This document shows, piece by piece, positions 43,237-52,422 of a stretch of 64,000 bases of DNA; within the stretch, counting starts at the first letter, position 1; every line of letters starts with the position of its first letter. The DNA is from G965197005 sp965197005 (lineage in GTDB: Bacteria > Pseudomonadota > Gammaproteobacteria > Pseudomonadales > Oceanobacteraceae). The stretch covers positions 1,984,001-2,048,000 of the forward strand of contig OZ239982.1 of the NCBI GenBank assembly GCA_965197005.1. The letters are read 5' to 3'. The notes beneath the pieces are model-generated. The model was not told the DNA's origin. It saw only the letters and a program-made list of their open reading frames with translations, and ran no database searches. The translations under genes were made by a program, and so were the position numbers.

Positions 43237-43438
43237 AATCGCACCTTATTTTTTTTATTTTAATCCAGCCTAAAGTTGCCTGTTAAAATATAAAATAAGG
43301 TAAAAGTCTATTTTTCTAATACTTTTTTATGAGTCTATAATGCGACATAGGGTGCTTATATTTGTATTTTTTCTCTTTAATACTGCTGCCTTTGCGTTGT
43401 GATGGTGACAAAAAACCAAACAAATAAAAGGCTTTAGT

Positions 43439-43470
43439 TGCTATTTAAGCGTATTTTTTTTTAAATAGCA
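43439..43470 (+). other. Hairpin in nadE leader
   Basis: GCTATTTAA and TTAAATAGC form a 9-base stem with a T-rich 12-base loop, ending 13 bases before the AAGGA of nadE. It could be a weak attenuator or an AT-rich coincidence. No known NAD riboswitch motif is recognised. Confidence 0.35.
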
Positions 43471-43494
43471 GCTTGTTTAACCTAAGGAAAAACC

Positions 43495-45114
43495 ATGTCT
43501 CATTGTTTATCTGTGGTGCTTGCCCAGTGTAATTTTATGCTTGGCGACATTACAGGCAATACCGATAAAATCATACAAACGGCAAAACAGCATGCCCAAA
43601 AAGGAGCAGATTTAGTTGTGTTTTCTGAGTTGGCTCTAATTGGCTACCCACCTGAAGACCTACTGCTTAGAGCCAGTTTAAAGCCTCGCATAGAGCAGGC
43701 ATTAGAGCATCTTTTAGCCGTTAGCCATGAGGTTGCACTGGTTGTCGGCATACCTCACTTTAGTTCAGGCAAGCTCTACAATGGTGCGGCTTTTTTTGCT
43801 GCTGGCAAGTGCTTGGGTGTATATGCTAAACAGGCCTTACCTAATTATCAGGTATTTGATGAAAAGCGTTATTTTAGCGCAGGCGATACGCCTTTGGTTA
43901 TCCCTTTTAAAGGCCAGCATATTGGGCTTTTGGTGTGTGAAGACATCTGGCAAAACCAGCCTATTGAGCAAGCGGTGCAACAAGGAGCAGACAGCCTTAT
44001 TTGCATTAACGCCTCACCTTTTTGTCAGCACCGCCATAAGCAGCGTGTTACCCAAGTAAGCCAGCATAGTAAGCAATATGCTCTGCCTATTTTGTATGTA
44101 AATCAGGTAGGCGCACAAGATGAGCTGATTTTTGATGGCGGCTCTTTTGCCACTGATGCAACCGGTGAGCAGGTTATGCAGATGGCATTTTTTAAAGAAG
44201 ATGCCAAGCGCCTTAGTTTACAAGCTGGCAAGCTAAGGTGTAGCGAGCCATTAGCCACCGTATTAAGCCCTATTGCCATGTTGTATGCGGCATTGGTTTT
44301 AGCGCTTAAGGATTATGTTAATAAAAATGGCTTTAAACAGGTGTTATTGGGCTTATCTGGCGGTATTGACTCCGCCTTAACCCTTGCCCTTGCCGTTGAT
44401 GCCTTAGGCAAAGAGCGAGTACGTGCAATTATGCTGCCGTTTACCTATACCTCAAACATGAGCCAGCAAGATGCACAAGCACAGGCAACGCTCTTAGGAG
44501 TGGATTATCAGAGCATTTCCATTGAGCCTATGTATCAGGCATTTATGCACAGTTTGAGTGAGGAATTTGCGCATACACAAATAGATACCACGGAAGAAAA
44601 TTTACAAGCTCGCATTCGTGGCGTGCTGCTTATGGCCGTATCCAACAAAACAGGGGCAATGGTTGTGCCAACTGGTAACAAAAGCGAGATGGCGGTCGGT
44701 TATGCCACCTTATATGGTGATATGGTAGGCGGTTATGCCTTACTTAAAGATGTATATAAAACCCAAGTCTATGCCCTTGCTAACTATCGCAATAGCCTAG
44801 GTGATGCCATTATTCAACGTGTGATAGAGCGTCCACCTTCTGCTGAATTGGCACCTGAACAAAAAGATGAAGATAGCCTCCCCCCCTATGAGCGGCTAGA
44901 TGCCATTTTAGAGGCTTATTTAGAGCAAGACTTAAGTGCTGATGCCATTGTTAGCCAAGGTTTTAATCGCCAAGAGGTTTATCAGATATTGCGTTTGGTA
45001 GACATCAATGAATACAAACGCCGTCAAGCAGCAGTTGGTGCACGAGTCAGCATGCGTGGTTTTGGTAAAGACCGGCGGTATCCTATTACCAATGGCTGGC
45101 AATTAGGTCAATAG
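43495..45114 (+). CDS. nadE: Glutamine-dependent NAD+ synthetase
   Basis: 539 aa. An N-terminal nitrilase-type glutaminase domain (about residues 1-250) has the Glu in FSELALIGYPPEDLL, the Lys near YAKQALPNYQVFDE and the nucleophilic Cys in GLLVCEDIWQ. A C-terminal PP-loop synthetase domain (about 270-539) has LGLSGGIDSALTLALAVDAL and PTGNKSEMAVGYATLYGDM. It amidates nicotinate adenine dinucleotide with ATP and glutamine-derived ammonia. Strong AAGGA Shine-Dalgarno at 43484. With nadB at 49764 it covers two steps of NAD synthesis in this window. Confidence 0.97.
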   Translation: MSHCLSVVLAQCNFMLGDITGNTDKIIQTAKQHAQKGADLVVFSELALIGYPPEDLLLRASLKPRIEQALEHLLAVSHEVALVVGIPHFSSGKLYNGAAFFAAGKCLGVYAKQALPNYQVFDEKRYFSAGDTPLVIPFKGQHIGLLVCEDIWQNQPIEQAVQQGADSLICINASPFCQHRHKQRVTQVSQHSKQYALPILYVNQVGAQDELIFDGGSFATDATGEQVMQMAFFKEDAKRLSLQAGKLRCSEPLATVLSPIAMLYAALVLALKDYVNKNGFKQVLLGLSGGIDSALTLALAVDALGKERVRAIMLPFTYTSNMSQQDAQAQATLLGVDYQSISIEPMYQAFMHSLSEEFAHTQIDTTEENLQARIRGVLLMAVSNKTGAMVVPTGNKSEMAVGYATLYGDMVGGYALLKDVYKTQVYALANYRNSLGDAIIQRVIERPPSAELAPEQKDEDSLPPYERLDAILEAYLEQDLSADAIVSQGFNRQEVYQILRLVDINEYKRRQAAVGARVSMRGFGKDRRYPITNGWQLGQ

Positions 45115-45140
45115 GTCTTAAAATCACTTTTGATTTAACT

Positions 45141-45162
45141 AAGCGCAGTGCAAACTGCGCTT
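45141..45162. terminator. Hairpin between convergent nadE and alcohol dehydrogenase
   Basis: AAGCGCAGT-GCAA-ACTGCGCTT, a perfect 9-base stem in the 69-base gap between two converging stop codons. There is no long T run on either strand, so termination efficiency is uncertain. Confidence 0.55.
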
Positions 45163-45183
45163 AATCAATCACTCCACCAAAAA

Positions 45184-46275
45184 TCAAGGCTTAATTGCTA
45201 TTTTAAGTACGCCATCACGTTGATTTGCAAATAAATCATAGGCTTGTACAATATCTTCAAGCTGATAGCTATGCGTAACCAGCGGACTTAAATCAATACG
45301 TTCAGATTGAATCACATTTAGTAATCGGCGCATACGTTCTTTACCACCAGGGCATAATGCGGTATTGATTTTATGATCGCCCAAGCCTGCAGCAAACGCA
45401 CCAATTGGTATGCTTAAATCTTCAGAATAGACACCAAGGCTCGATAACGTACCACCCGGTTTTAATATACGCAAAGCCTGCTCAAAGGTTGCTTGCAAGC
45501 CCAGTGCTTCAATACTGGCATCAACCCCACGTCCAGCGGTGAGGCGCATAATTTCATCAACCACATCAACTTTACTGAAGTTTAAAGTAATATCTGCACC
45601 CATTTTTTGTGCAATATCCAAGCGTTCATCATTTCCATCTATGGCAATAATAGTGCTTGCGCCTTTGAGTTTTGCCCCTGCTGTAGCGCACAATCCTATC
45701 GGGCCTTGGGCAAATACTGCGACGATATCGCCAATTTGAATATTGGCATTTTCTGCACCTTTAAAGCCTGTAGACATGATATCAGGACACATCAACACCT
45801 GCTCATCGGTTAAACCATCGGGCACAGGTGCAAGGTTTGCTTGTGCATCGGGCACTAACACATATTCCGCCTGCGTGCCGTCAATAATATTGCCAAAACG
45901 CCAGCCTGCCGTTGCCTTATAGCCATGACAAGCACAACCGCTGGCATCATCTTTTAAATAAGAGCCATCTTGAGAGGGAAACCCATCTTGACAAGAATAA
46001 GAGGTAAAACTAGGACAAATAGCACCTGCAATAACCCGCTGCCCTTCTTGGTAACCCTTAACATTAGCGCCTAACTTTTCAATAACACCAACAGGTTCAT
46101 GGCCAATGGTTAACCCCTTGGCAACGGGGTATTCTCCTTTTAAAATATGTACATCTGTACCGCAAATTGTGGTGGTGGTAATACGCATAAGCGCATCATT
46201 AGGTCCTACATCAGGCATTTTTTTATCAACAATTTCTATCCGATTTTTATCTATAAAAACCGCTGCTTTCATCAT
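45184..46275 (-). CDS. Zinc-dependent alcohol dehydrogenase (MDR family)
   Basis: About 363 aa. The start is uncertain within ATGATGAATATGATG; the ATG at 46275 gives proper distance from AAGAAG. Zinc site residues are ICGTDVHIL (Cys) and GHEPVG (His-Glu). The cofactor-binding domain has VAVFAQGPIGLCATAGAKL followed by IAIDGNDERL. The structural-zinc four-cysteine lobe is not in its usual form: that region reads CPSFTSYSCQDG and SGCACHGY. It resembles the secondary alcohol dehydrogenases of Thermoanaerobacter/Clostridium and related isopropanol dehydrogenases, which use NADP(H). Substrate is inferred, not shown. Confidence 0.87.
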   Translation of the reverse strand: MMKAAVFIDKNRIEIVDKKMPDVGPNDALMRITTTTICGTDVHILKGEYPVAKGLTIGHEPVGVIEKLGANVKGYQEGQRVIAGAICPSFTSYSCQDGFPSQDGSYLKDDASGCACHGYKATAGWRFGNIIDGTQAEYVLVPDAQANLAPVPDGLTDEQVLMCPDIMSTGFKGAENANIQIGDIVAVFAQGPIGLCATAGAKLKGASTIIAIDGNDERLDIAQKMGADITLNFSKVDVVDEIMRLTAGRGVDASIEALGLQATFEQALRILKPGGTLSSLGVYSEDLSIPIGAFAAGLGDHKINTALCPGGKERMRRLLNVIQSERIDLSPLVTHSYQLEDIVQAYDLFANQRDGVLKIAIKP

Positions 46276-46430
46276 ATTCATCATCTTCTTTTAACCTTAA
46301 TAGTTGCAAAATTTGCAGCGCAATCTTGCTTATTTTTGACAGCAAATCCTGCGCCATACCCACTCAGTGTATGCCTACTAGATGATAAAAAATAGATGAA
46401 AATATGATATTTTTATGTCACTAATAAAAT

Positions 46431-47051
46431 TTATAAAAAAGCCGAAATATCGCCTATCCCTTGGCGTAATACACTGGGTATTTCTGCGGTCATATCAATA
46501 ACACTGGTGGCCTCAAAACCACAAAAACCACCATCAATAATTAAATCAAGCTGACTTTCTAAACGATCACGAATTTCATAGGGGTCTGATAAAGGCAGTT
46601 CTTCATGGGGTAAAATTAATGAGGCACTAACTAAAGGACCATCTAGTTTTTCCAACAAGCCTAACGTAATTTTATTATCAGGCACACGAATACCAATGGT
46701 TTTTTTCTTGGGGTGCATAAGCAGCTTAGGTACTTCTTTGGTGGCAGGTAAAATAAAGGTGTAAGCCCCTGGTGTATGTGCCTTGAGTAATCTAAATTGC
46801 TGATTGTCTACTTTGGCATAACAAGACAGTTCAGAAAAATCACGGCAAATTAAAGTCAGATTATGTTTGGGTTCAAGCTGGCGAACTCGGCGTAATCTTT
46901 GGGTGGCAGTTTTACGGCTAGCAAGACAAGCAATGGCGTAAGCACAGTCAGTAGGTATGACCGCAAGGTTACCTTGATTAATTATATCCGCTGCTTGATT
47001 AAGCAATCTGTCTTGAGGATTTTCTGGGTGAATTTGAAAAAACTGGCTCAT
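46431..47051 (-). CDS. yciO: Threonylcarbamoyl-AMP synthase-like protein YciO
   Basis: 206 aa, YrdC/Sua5-fold. Motifs are AVIPTDCAYAIACLASRK, HNLTLICRDFSELS and PGAYTFILPATKEVP, with KKKTIGIRVPDN. The length and the HPENPQDRL start match the YciO branch rather than Sua5 (which is longer) or TsaC. Its exact role in tRNA t6A synthesis is doubtful for this branch. It follows the PHP gene by 8 bases, as in many gammaproteobacteria. Confidence 0.92.
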   Translation of the reverse strand: MSQFFQIHPENPQDRLLNQAADIINQGNLAVIPTDCAYAIACLASRKTATQRLRRVRQLEPKHNLTLICRDFSELSCYAKVDNQQFRLLKAHTPGAYTFILPATKEVPKLLMHPKKKTIGIRVPDNKITLGLLEKLDGPLVSASLILPHEELPLSDPYEIRDRLESQLDLIIDGGFCGFEATSVIDMTAEIPSVLRQGIGDISAFL

Positions 47052-47059
47052 GTTTTGAC

Positions 47060-47932
47060 CTATTGATTTTGTTGCAAAATATTTTGTATTTGCAGTGCTT
47101 GTTTAAATTGTTGCCATACAGGTGGAACGCTAAGTGGGTAACTTGGCATCACACCGATATCTAGCCCATAATGAGTTGGGGCATGAAAATCGCTCCCACA
47201 AGAACCTTTAAGCTCTAATTGTAAGGCTAATTGTACTTGCTTGCGCTGGGTTTGTGCGTCCATTTGCCCATAAGCCACCTCCAACCCAATACCGCCTAAC
47301 TGTTTAAACTCTTGCAAACAGCGTTTAAGTTTACTGGCGGTCATTTTATAACGATGAGCATGTGCCAAAACAGGCACACCTTCGGCTTTAAGTATGGCAT
47401 CAATACCCTGCTCTAAAGAGACCCATTGGTTTTTAACATCACCTATTTTACCTGCACCTAAGTATTTATCAAAAGCGGTTTTTTCATCTTTAATCCAACC
47501 TTTGGCGACTAAATACTGGGCGAAATGTGGACGACCTACCACATCACCTGTTACACATTCACGCACCTCATCTAAACAAACCTTGTGTTTAAGTGCGCCA
47601 CTTAATCTGCTGGCAATAACCTGTGCACGCTCATCTCTAGCATGCATTTGTGCGGCTTCTAACTGTCGCATACTAGGTGCTTGTGTATTAAAATCTAAAG
47701 CCAGTAAATGCAAGTTCATACCACCGTGTAAACAGGATATTTCCATACCAGAGATTAATATAATGCCCATATCTTGAGCATAATCCTGAGCCTGATGATA
47801 ACCTTTGGTGGTGTCATGATCGGTAATGGCGAGCACTTTAACACCCCGTTGTTGTGCATGCTCAAGCAATGCATAAGGGCTTAGTTTACCGTCAGAGGCA
47901 GTGCTATGAGAATGTAGGTCAATAATAGACAT
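47060..47932 (-). CDS. rnm: PHP-domain 5'-3' exoribonuclease / 3',5'-nucleoside bisphosphate phosphatase (RNase AM, YciV-like)
   Basis: 290 aa PHP-superfamily phosphoesterase. Metal ligands are visible in IDLHSHSTASDGKL (HxH), ITDHDTTKGY, SGMEISC, VLAHAHRY and GSDFHAPTH. E. coli YciV trims the 5' end of 23S, 16S and 5S rRNA precursors and hydrolyses pAp. It is divergent from yciB and co-transcribed with yciO. Its role in 23S 5' maturation is notable in a genome whose 23S rRNA is probably fragmented. Confidence 0.92.
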   Translation of the reverse strand: MSIIDLHSHSTASDGKLSPYALLEHAQQRGVKVLAITDHDTTKGYHQAQDYAQDMGIILISGMEISCLHGGMNLHLLALDFNTQAPSMRQLEAAQMHARDERAQVIASRLSGALKHKVCLDEVRECVTGDVVGRPHFAQYLVAKGWIKDEKTAFDKYLGAGKIGDVKNQWVSLEQGIDAILKAEGVPVLAHAHRYKMTASKLKRCLQEFKQLGGIGLEVAYGQMDAQTQRKQVQLALQLELKGSCGSDFHAPTHYGLDIGVMPSYPLSVPPVWQQFKQALQIQNILQQNQ

Positions 47933-48033
47933 AAAAAAACGCTCGGTTTATATTGGTAATTAATCTCTGCAAAGCATATCATAGCGAACACTAAAAACTC
48001 GCCTACTATTTTGTGCGAAACAGGATTATATTT

Positions 48034-48639
48034 ATGAAATTATTGGTTGATTTTTTCCCTATTGGGATTTTCTTTCTGGTTTATAAATTTGCCCCAGAAT
48101 TAATTGAACTGCTTGCGCCTGTTATCAGTGCTGAGCAACAAACAGCATTATTAGCAACAAAGCCGATTATGCTGGCGACTGCTGTCCTTATTCCTACAAC
48201 CATATTGCAAATTTTATACACTCGTATTAGTACGGGAAAAATCGAAAAAATGCACCTTGTGACCTTAGTATTAGTGGTTTTATTAGGCGGAGCAACCCTA
48301 ACACTCAATGACAGTAATTTTATTAAATGGAAGCCAACCGTCGTCAACTGGTTATTCGCTATGGCTTTTTTATTAAGCCAGCTTTTTACAAAAAAATCCT
48401 TATTACAAAGAATGATGGACGCCAACTTAACTTTACCAGCACCTATCTGGTTAAAATTGAATTATGCTTGGATTGCTTTTTTTGTATTAAGTGGCAGCAT
48501 TAACCTATGGGTAGCCTACGGCTTTAGTGAAGAGACTTGGGTTAACTTTAAACTCTTTGGCATGTTAGGGTTAACACTGCTGTTTATTATTTTGCAGTCA
48601 ATTTTCTTATACAAGTATATCAAACAGGAAGAAGCCTAA
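48034..48639 (+). CDS. yciB: Inner-membrane septation protein YciB
   Basis: 201 aa from the ATG at 48034 (AGGAT about 8 bases before it), with the family start MKLLVDFFPIGIFFLVYKF. Five or so transmembrane helices. The central signature NDSNFIKWKPTVVNWLFAMAF contains the KWKPT motif of intracellular septation protein A. It affects envelope integrity and division. Its stop overlaps the yciI start (TAATG). Confidence 0.94.
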   Translation: MKLLVDFFPIGIFFLVYKFAPELIELLAPVISAEQQTALLATKPIMLATAVLIPTTILQILYTRISTGKIEKMHLVTLVLVVLLGGATLTLNDSNFIKWKPTVVNWLFAMAFLLSQLFTKKSLLQRMMDANLTLPAPIWLKLNYAWIAFFVLSGSINLWVAYGFSEETWVNFKLFGMLGLTLLFIILQSIFLYKYIKQEEA

Positions 48640-48935
48640 TGTGGTTTGCCATTATCTCTGAAGATGTTGCCAACAGTTTGCCTTTACGACAAAAAGTACG
48701 GGCTCAGCATCTACAGCGTTTACAAGAATTAAATCAACAACAACGTTTATTAGTCGCAGGACCGCACCCAATAAGCACAACAGAAAATACGCCAACAGAA
48801 TTTAGCGGCAGCTTAGTTATTGCCAAGTTTGATAATCTTCAAGCCGCTCAAAGCTGGGCAGATGATGACCCTTACATGCACGCGGGGGTATATCAAAAAA
48901 TACAGGTAAAGCCTTTTAAAAAAGTGCTGCCCTAA
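48639..48935 (+). CDS. yciI: YciI family protein
   Basis: 98 aa ferredoxin-like alpha+beta protein. It has the conserved His of RAQHLQRLQEL and the GPHPI segment; the C-terminal DDPYMHAGVYQKIQVKPF is the family signature. Proposed to be an enzyme-like dimer; no proven activity. Translationally coupled to yciB. Confidence 0.93.
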   Translation: MWFAIISEDVANSLPLRQKVRAQHLQRLQELNQQQRLLVAGPHPISTTENTPTEFSGSLVIAKFDNLQAAQSWADDDPYMHAGVYQKIQVKPFKKVLP

Positions 48936-48979
48936 GTATATTAAACAGAACCAATTATTTTATTATTTATGAGGAAATC

Positions 48980-49645
48980 ATGCTAAAACATCTCTCTCTT
49001 ATTTTACTTGCAATGCTTGCAAGCCAAATGACTTATGCAGCTAAACGCTATGTAACCGATGAACTTTGGCTACAGCTAAGAACAGGGCCTAGCTCTGAAT
49101 ATCGCATCATCAAAGCGATTAAAACGGGCGATAGCTTAGAAGAAATTAGCGTTGAAGAAGATAGTGGCTACAGCAAAGTACGAACTAAACAAGGTGTTGA
49201 GGGCTGGGTATTAACACGCTTTTTAGAAAAGCAACCCATTGCACGCATTCGTTTAGCCCGTGCTGAAAAAAGAATTGCTGGCTTAAATGCCGAGCTTAAA
49301 GCGGCTAAAGAACAACGTGATGAAGCACTCAATAATAGCGGCAGTTTAAAAGAAGTACGTTCATCTTTAGCAAGAGAAAATCAAAAATTAAAAAAAGAAC
49401 TAGATGATTTAAAAAAAGTATCTGCCAGTGCCGTTGCTCTAAATGAAAAATCCAAAACCCTAACCAAGCGCAATCAAGAAATTGAAATACGCATGCAAAC
49501 CCTAGAAGCAGAAAATACCCAAATGCACGCCAGCCGCCAAAAAGACTTCTTATTATATGGTGGAGGTTTGGTCATAGCTGGTATTTTAGCAGGCTTAATT
49601 TTACCTTCCTTGCGGAGTAAGAGAAATGGCTCTGGCTGGAGCTAA
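48980..49645 (+). CDS. TIGR04211-type SH3 and anchor domain protein
   Basis: 221 aa. Signal peptide (about residues 1-21, ending TYAA), bacterial SH3 domain (about 22-88: VTDELWLQLRTGPSSEYRII, GVEGWVLTRFL), long coiled coil (about 90-190) and a C-terminal transmembrane anchor (about 195-214) followed by a basic tail. This is the layout of E. coli YgiM. The SH3 domain probably faces the periplasm and binds cell-wall peptides. It has a GAGGAAA Shine-Dalgarno and is 45 bases behind yciI. Confidence 0.88.
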   Translation: MLKHLSLILLAMLASQMTYAAKRYVTDELWLQLRTGPSSEYRIIKAIKTGDSLEEISVEEDSGYSKVRTKQGVEGWVLTRFLEKQPIARIRLARAEKRIAGLNAELKAAKEQRDEALNNSGSLKEVRSSLARENQKLKKELDDLKKVSASAVALNEKSKTLTKRNQEIEIRMQTLEAENTQMHASRQKDFLLYGGGLVIAGILAGLILPSLRSKRNGSGWS

Positions 49646-49763
49646 ATAGCCAACTGTGCCCAATTGTCTATAGAGCTATGACCGTTGGGCAGTGACTGCC
49701 ATTAAAAATACTTATTGGCAATACGCCTCACTCGCAGTATAGTCTTACTTTTACATTAAAATC

Positions 49764-51368
49764 ATGACTGACACGCCAACTTACGACATTCTTATTTTAG
49801 GTACAGGGGCAGCAGGTTTAACCCTTGCATTATCTCTACCTAATCATCTTTCCATTGTGATGGTCAGTAAAGACCAACTTAATGCGGGTTCTACGCACTG
49901 GGCGCAAGGCGGCGTGGCAGGCGTCATAGATGACGAAGACAGCATTGATGCCCATGTACAAGATACACTCATTGCAGGGGCAGGCTTATGCCATGAACCA
50001 ACCGTGCGTTTTTGTATAGAACACTCACAAGAGGCACTACATTGGTTGATAAAACAGGGCGTTCCTTTTTCTCGTGATGAACAAAACCAATTGCACCTAA
50101 CCAAAGAAGGTGGACATAGCGCACGGCGTATTATCCATGCCGCTGATGCAACAGGTTTAGCTATTTCTGATACCCTTTTGCAACGTGTCAAAGAGCGTGA
50201 CAATATTGAGTTAAAAGAACATCACATTGCCATTGACCTTATCACTAAAGACAAGCTGCAACACAATCAACAAGGCTGCGTGGGTGCTTATTTTTTAAAT
50301 AGCAAAGATAATATTGTAGAAAAAATACTTGCTCATCATGTTGTTTTAGCAACAGGAGGCGCATCAAAAGCATACCTATATACCTCCAATCCTGACGGCG
50401 CATCTGGCGATGGCATTGCAATGGCATTTAGAGCAGGTTGCCGAGTTGCCAATATGGAATTTAACCAGTTCCACCCTACTTGTTTATACCACCCTAAAGC
50501 AAAATCCTTTTTAATCAGTGAGGCAGTCAGAGGAGAAGGTGGTCAATTATTATTACCTAATGGCGAACGCTTTATGCATCGTTTTGATGAGCGTCAAGAA
50601 CTGGCACCACGCGATATTGTTGCCCGTGCCATTGACCATGAGATGAAACGCCTTGGTGCAGACTGTTTATACCTAGATATTAGCCACCAACCTGATGATT
50701 TTATTATCAGCCACTTCCCAACCATTTATCAGCGTTGCCTAGAATTAGGCATTAATATTTGTAATGAGCCAATTCCCATTGTACCTGCCGCCCATTATAC
50801 CTGTGGTGGAGTAATCACTGACTTACATGGACAAACAGACATTCCAAACCTATATGCCATAGGCGAAACCGCCTATACAGGTTTGCATGGAGCAAACCGC
50901 TTGGCAAGCAACTCATTATTAGAATGTTTAGTATTTGCTCGTTCTACAGCACAGCATATACAAGCACAACATCAGCATACAAGCATGATAGACGTACCAG
51001 ACTGGGACGCTAGCCAGGTAACTGATGCCGATGAAAACGTTGTTATCTCTCATAACTGGAATGAATTACGCCATTTTATGTGGGATTATGTCGGCATTGT
51101 GCGTACCACCAAACGCCTCCTACGAGCAAAGCACCGTGTCAGCTTATTGCGTCAAGAAATACAAGAATTTTATAGCCACCATCAAGTTAGCCATGACCTA
51201 TTAGAACTACGCAACCTAGTAGACATTGCCGATGTGATTATTCGCTCTGCACTACTGCGTAAAGAAAGTCGGGGATTACACCATAGCCTTGATTATCCAC
51301 GAGCACTACCTCGTGCCTATGACACCGTATTAACGCCTAAATATTTACGCGAACTGGGCGAACTTTAA
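49764..51368 (+). CDS. nadB: L-aspartate oxidase
   Basis: 534 aa FAD enzyme that oxidises aspartate to iminoaspartate, the first step of quinolinate and NAD synthesis. The FAD motif is ILGTGAAGLTLAL at the N terminus. Substrate-binding and capping-domain motifs are STHWAQGGVAGV, EGGHSARRIIHAADATG, NMEFNQFHPT and GLHGANRLASNSLLE. The C-terminal helical domain is complete (RTTKRLLRAKHRVSLL). The length is normal. It is followed 200 bases later by the flagellar genes. Confidence 0.96.
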   Translation: MTDTPTYDILILGTGAAGLTLALSLPNHLSIVMVSKDQLNAGSTHWAQGGVAGVIDDEDSIDAHVQDTLIAGAGLCHEPTVRFCIEHSQEALHWLIKQGVPFSRDEQNQLHLTKEGGHSARRIIHAADATGLAISDTLLQRVKERDNIELKEHHIAIDLITKDKLQHNQQGCVGAYFLNSKDNIVEKILAHHVVLATGGASKAYLYTSNPDGASGDGIAMAFRAGCRVANMEFNQFHPTCLYHPKAKSFLISEAVRGEGGQLLLPNGERFMHRFDERQELAPRDIVARAIDHEMKRLGADCLYLDISHQPDDFIISHFPTIYQRCLELGINICNEPIPIVPAAHYTCGGVITDLHGQTDIPNLYAIGETAYTGLHGANRLASNSLLECLVFARSTAQHIQAQHQHTSMIDVPDWDASQVTDADENVVISHNWNELRHFMWDYVGIVRTTKRLLRAKHRVSLLRQEIQEFYSHHQVSHDLLELRNLVDIADVIIRSALLRKESRGLHHSLDYPRALPRAYDTVLTPKYLRELGEL

Positions 51369-51493
51369 ATAACTGACCCACCTTGCCTATCTGCCCCTCA
51401 AAGGCTTGCCGCTTGCAGGCATTCACTTGCCGCAAATAGCAAAAAATACAATAAAGAAATAGCTAACCTACTGATAATAATAAGAAAAAATAG

Positions 51494-51511
51494 TTGGCAT
51501 TGCTGTTGCTT
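51494..51511 (+). promoter_or_regulatory. Sigma-54 promoter of the flgBCDE operon
   Basis: TTGGCATTGCTGTTGCT: the GG (51496-51497) and GC (51508-51509) dinucleotides are separated by 10 bases, the strict sigma-54 -24/-12 spacing. It stands about 58 bases before the flgB ATG. Class III rod/hook genes under RpoN and an FleQ-type activator fit this arrangement. Confidence 0.8.
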
Positions 51512-51568
51512 AGTAATAACCAAGTAAACAAATTAAGCAACTTAATATTGCGGAAATTGAGGTTAAGC

Positions 51569-51970
51569 ATGAACGTAATGAATTTTGATAACGCCTTAGG
51601 CATTCACCCTAAAGCCTTACAACTTAGAGCCAAGCGAGCTGAAGTATTAGCAAATAATCTAGCCAATGCAGATACCCCCAACTTTAAAGCACGGGATTTT
51701 AACTTTCGTGAACAGCTCATCAACGCAGACAAAGCACAACAAGGTTTGGCAATGCAAAAAACCCAGCAAGGACATTTATCTGGGCATGTAAACAGCAAAG
51801 ACAATTTGCTATATCGCAATCCATTTCAGCCTGCCATTGATGGCAACACCGTTGATGCTCAATATGAAAAAGCCTTATACGCACGTAACAATACTAACTT
51901 TAATGCCAGCTTTGAGTTTTTAAATAGCAAATTTAAAACCCTTAAAGGCGCACTTCGAGGAGATATCTAA
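51569..51970 (+). CDS. flgB: Flagellar basal-body rod protein FlgB
   Basis: 133 aa from the ATG at 51569 (GAGGT before it); the ORF upstream of that contains the promoter. Proximal rod component. It has the rod signature LANNLANADTPNFKARDFNF near the N terminus and the usual short length. Its stop overlaps the flgC start by one base (TAATG). First gene of the flgBCDE unit. Confidence 0.96.
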   Translation: MNVMNFDNALGIHPKALQLRAKRAEVLANNLANADTPNFKARDFNFREQLINADKAQQGLAMQKTQQGHLSGHVNSKDNLLYRNPFQPAIDGNTVDAQYEKALYARNNTNFNASFEFLNSKFKTLKGALRGDI

Positions 51971-52413
51971 TGTCATTATCCAATGTCTTTGATATAGCAG
52001 GCTCAGGCATGAACGCCCAGTCTATTCGTTTAAATACCACCGCCAGCAACCTTGCTAATGTGGACAGCGCATCTAGCTCTGTTGATGAAACTTATCGAGC
52101 CCGCAAACCTTGGTTTCAAGTTATGCAACGTGAATTTTTAAACGTCAATGAAAATAACGAATTTCAAACCGTTAAAAAAGTAGGTGTAGGTGTGCGGGTT
52201 GCTGATATTGTTGAAAAAGACACGCCGCTTAAACCTCGCTTTCAGCCCGGTCACCCTATGGCAAATGAAGACGGCTATGTGTATTACCCCAATGTCAATG
52301 TGGTTGAAGAGATGGCAGATATGATGTCAGCATCACGCAGCTACCAAATGAATGTAGAGGTAATGAAATCTGCCAAACAAATGTTACAACGCACCTTAAC
52401 CTTAGGGCAGTAG
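51970..52413 (+). CDS. flgC: Flagellar basal-body rod protein FlgC
   Basis: 147 aa rod protein. It starts MSLSNVFDIAGSGMNAQSIR with TASNLANVDSASSSVDETYR, and ends with the rod C-terminal motif VVEEMADMMSASRSYQMNVE. Assembles between the MS ring and the distal rod. Follows flgB with overlap and precedes flgD by 9 bases. Confidence 0.97.
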   Translation: MSLSNVFDIAGSGMNAQSIRLNTTASNLANVDSASSSVDETYRARKPWFQVMQREFLNVNENNEFQTVKKVGVGVRVADIVEKDTPLKPRFQPGHPMANEDGYVYYPNVNVVEEMADMMSASRSYQMNVEVMKSAKQMLQRTLTLGQ

Positions 52414-52422
52414 GAGAGAAAA

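Noticed and set aside
43439..43470. NAD riboswitch before nadE
   Set aside because: Only one AT-rich hairpin is visible; the sequence motifs of known NAD-sensing riboswitches are not recognised.
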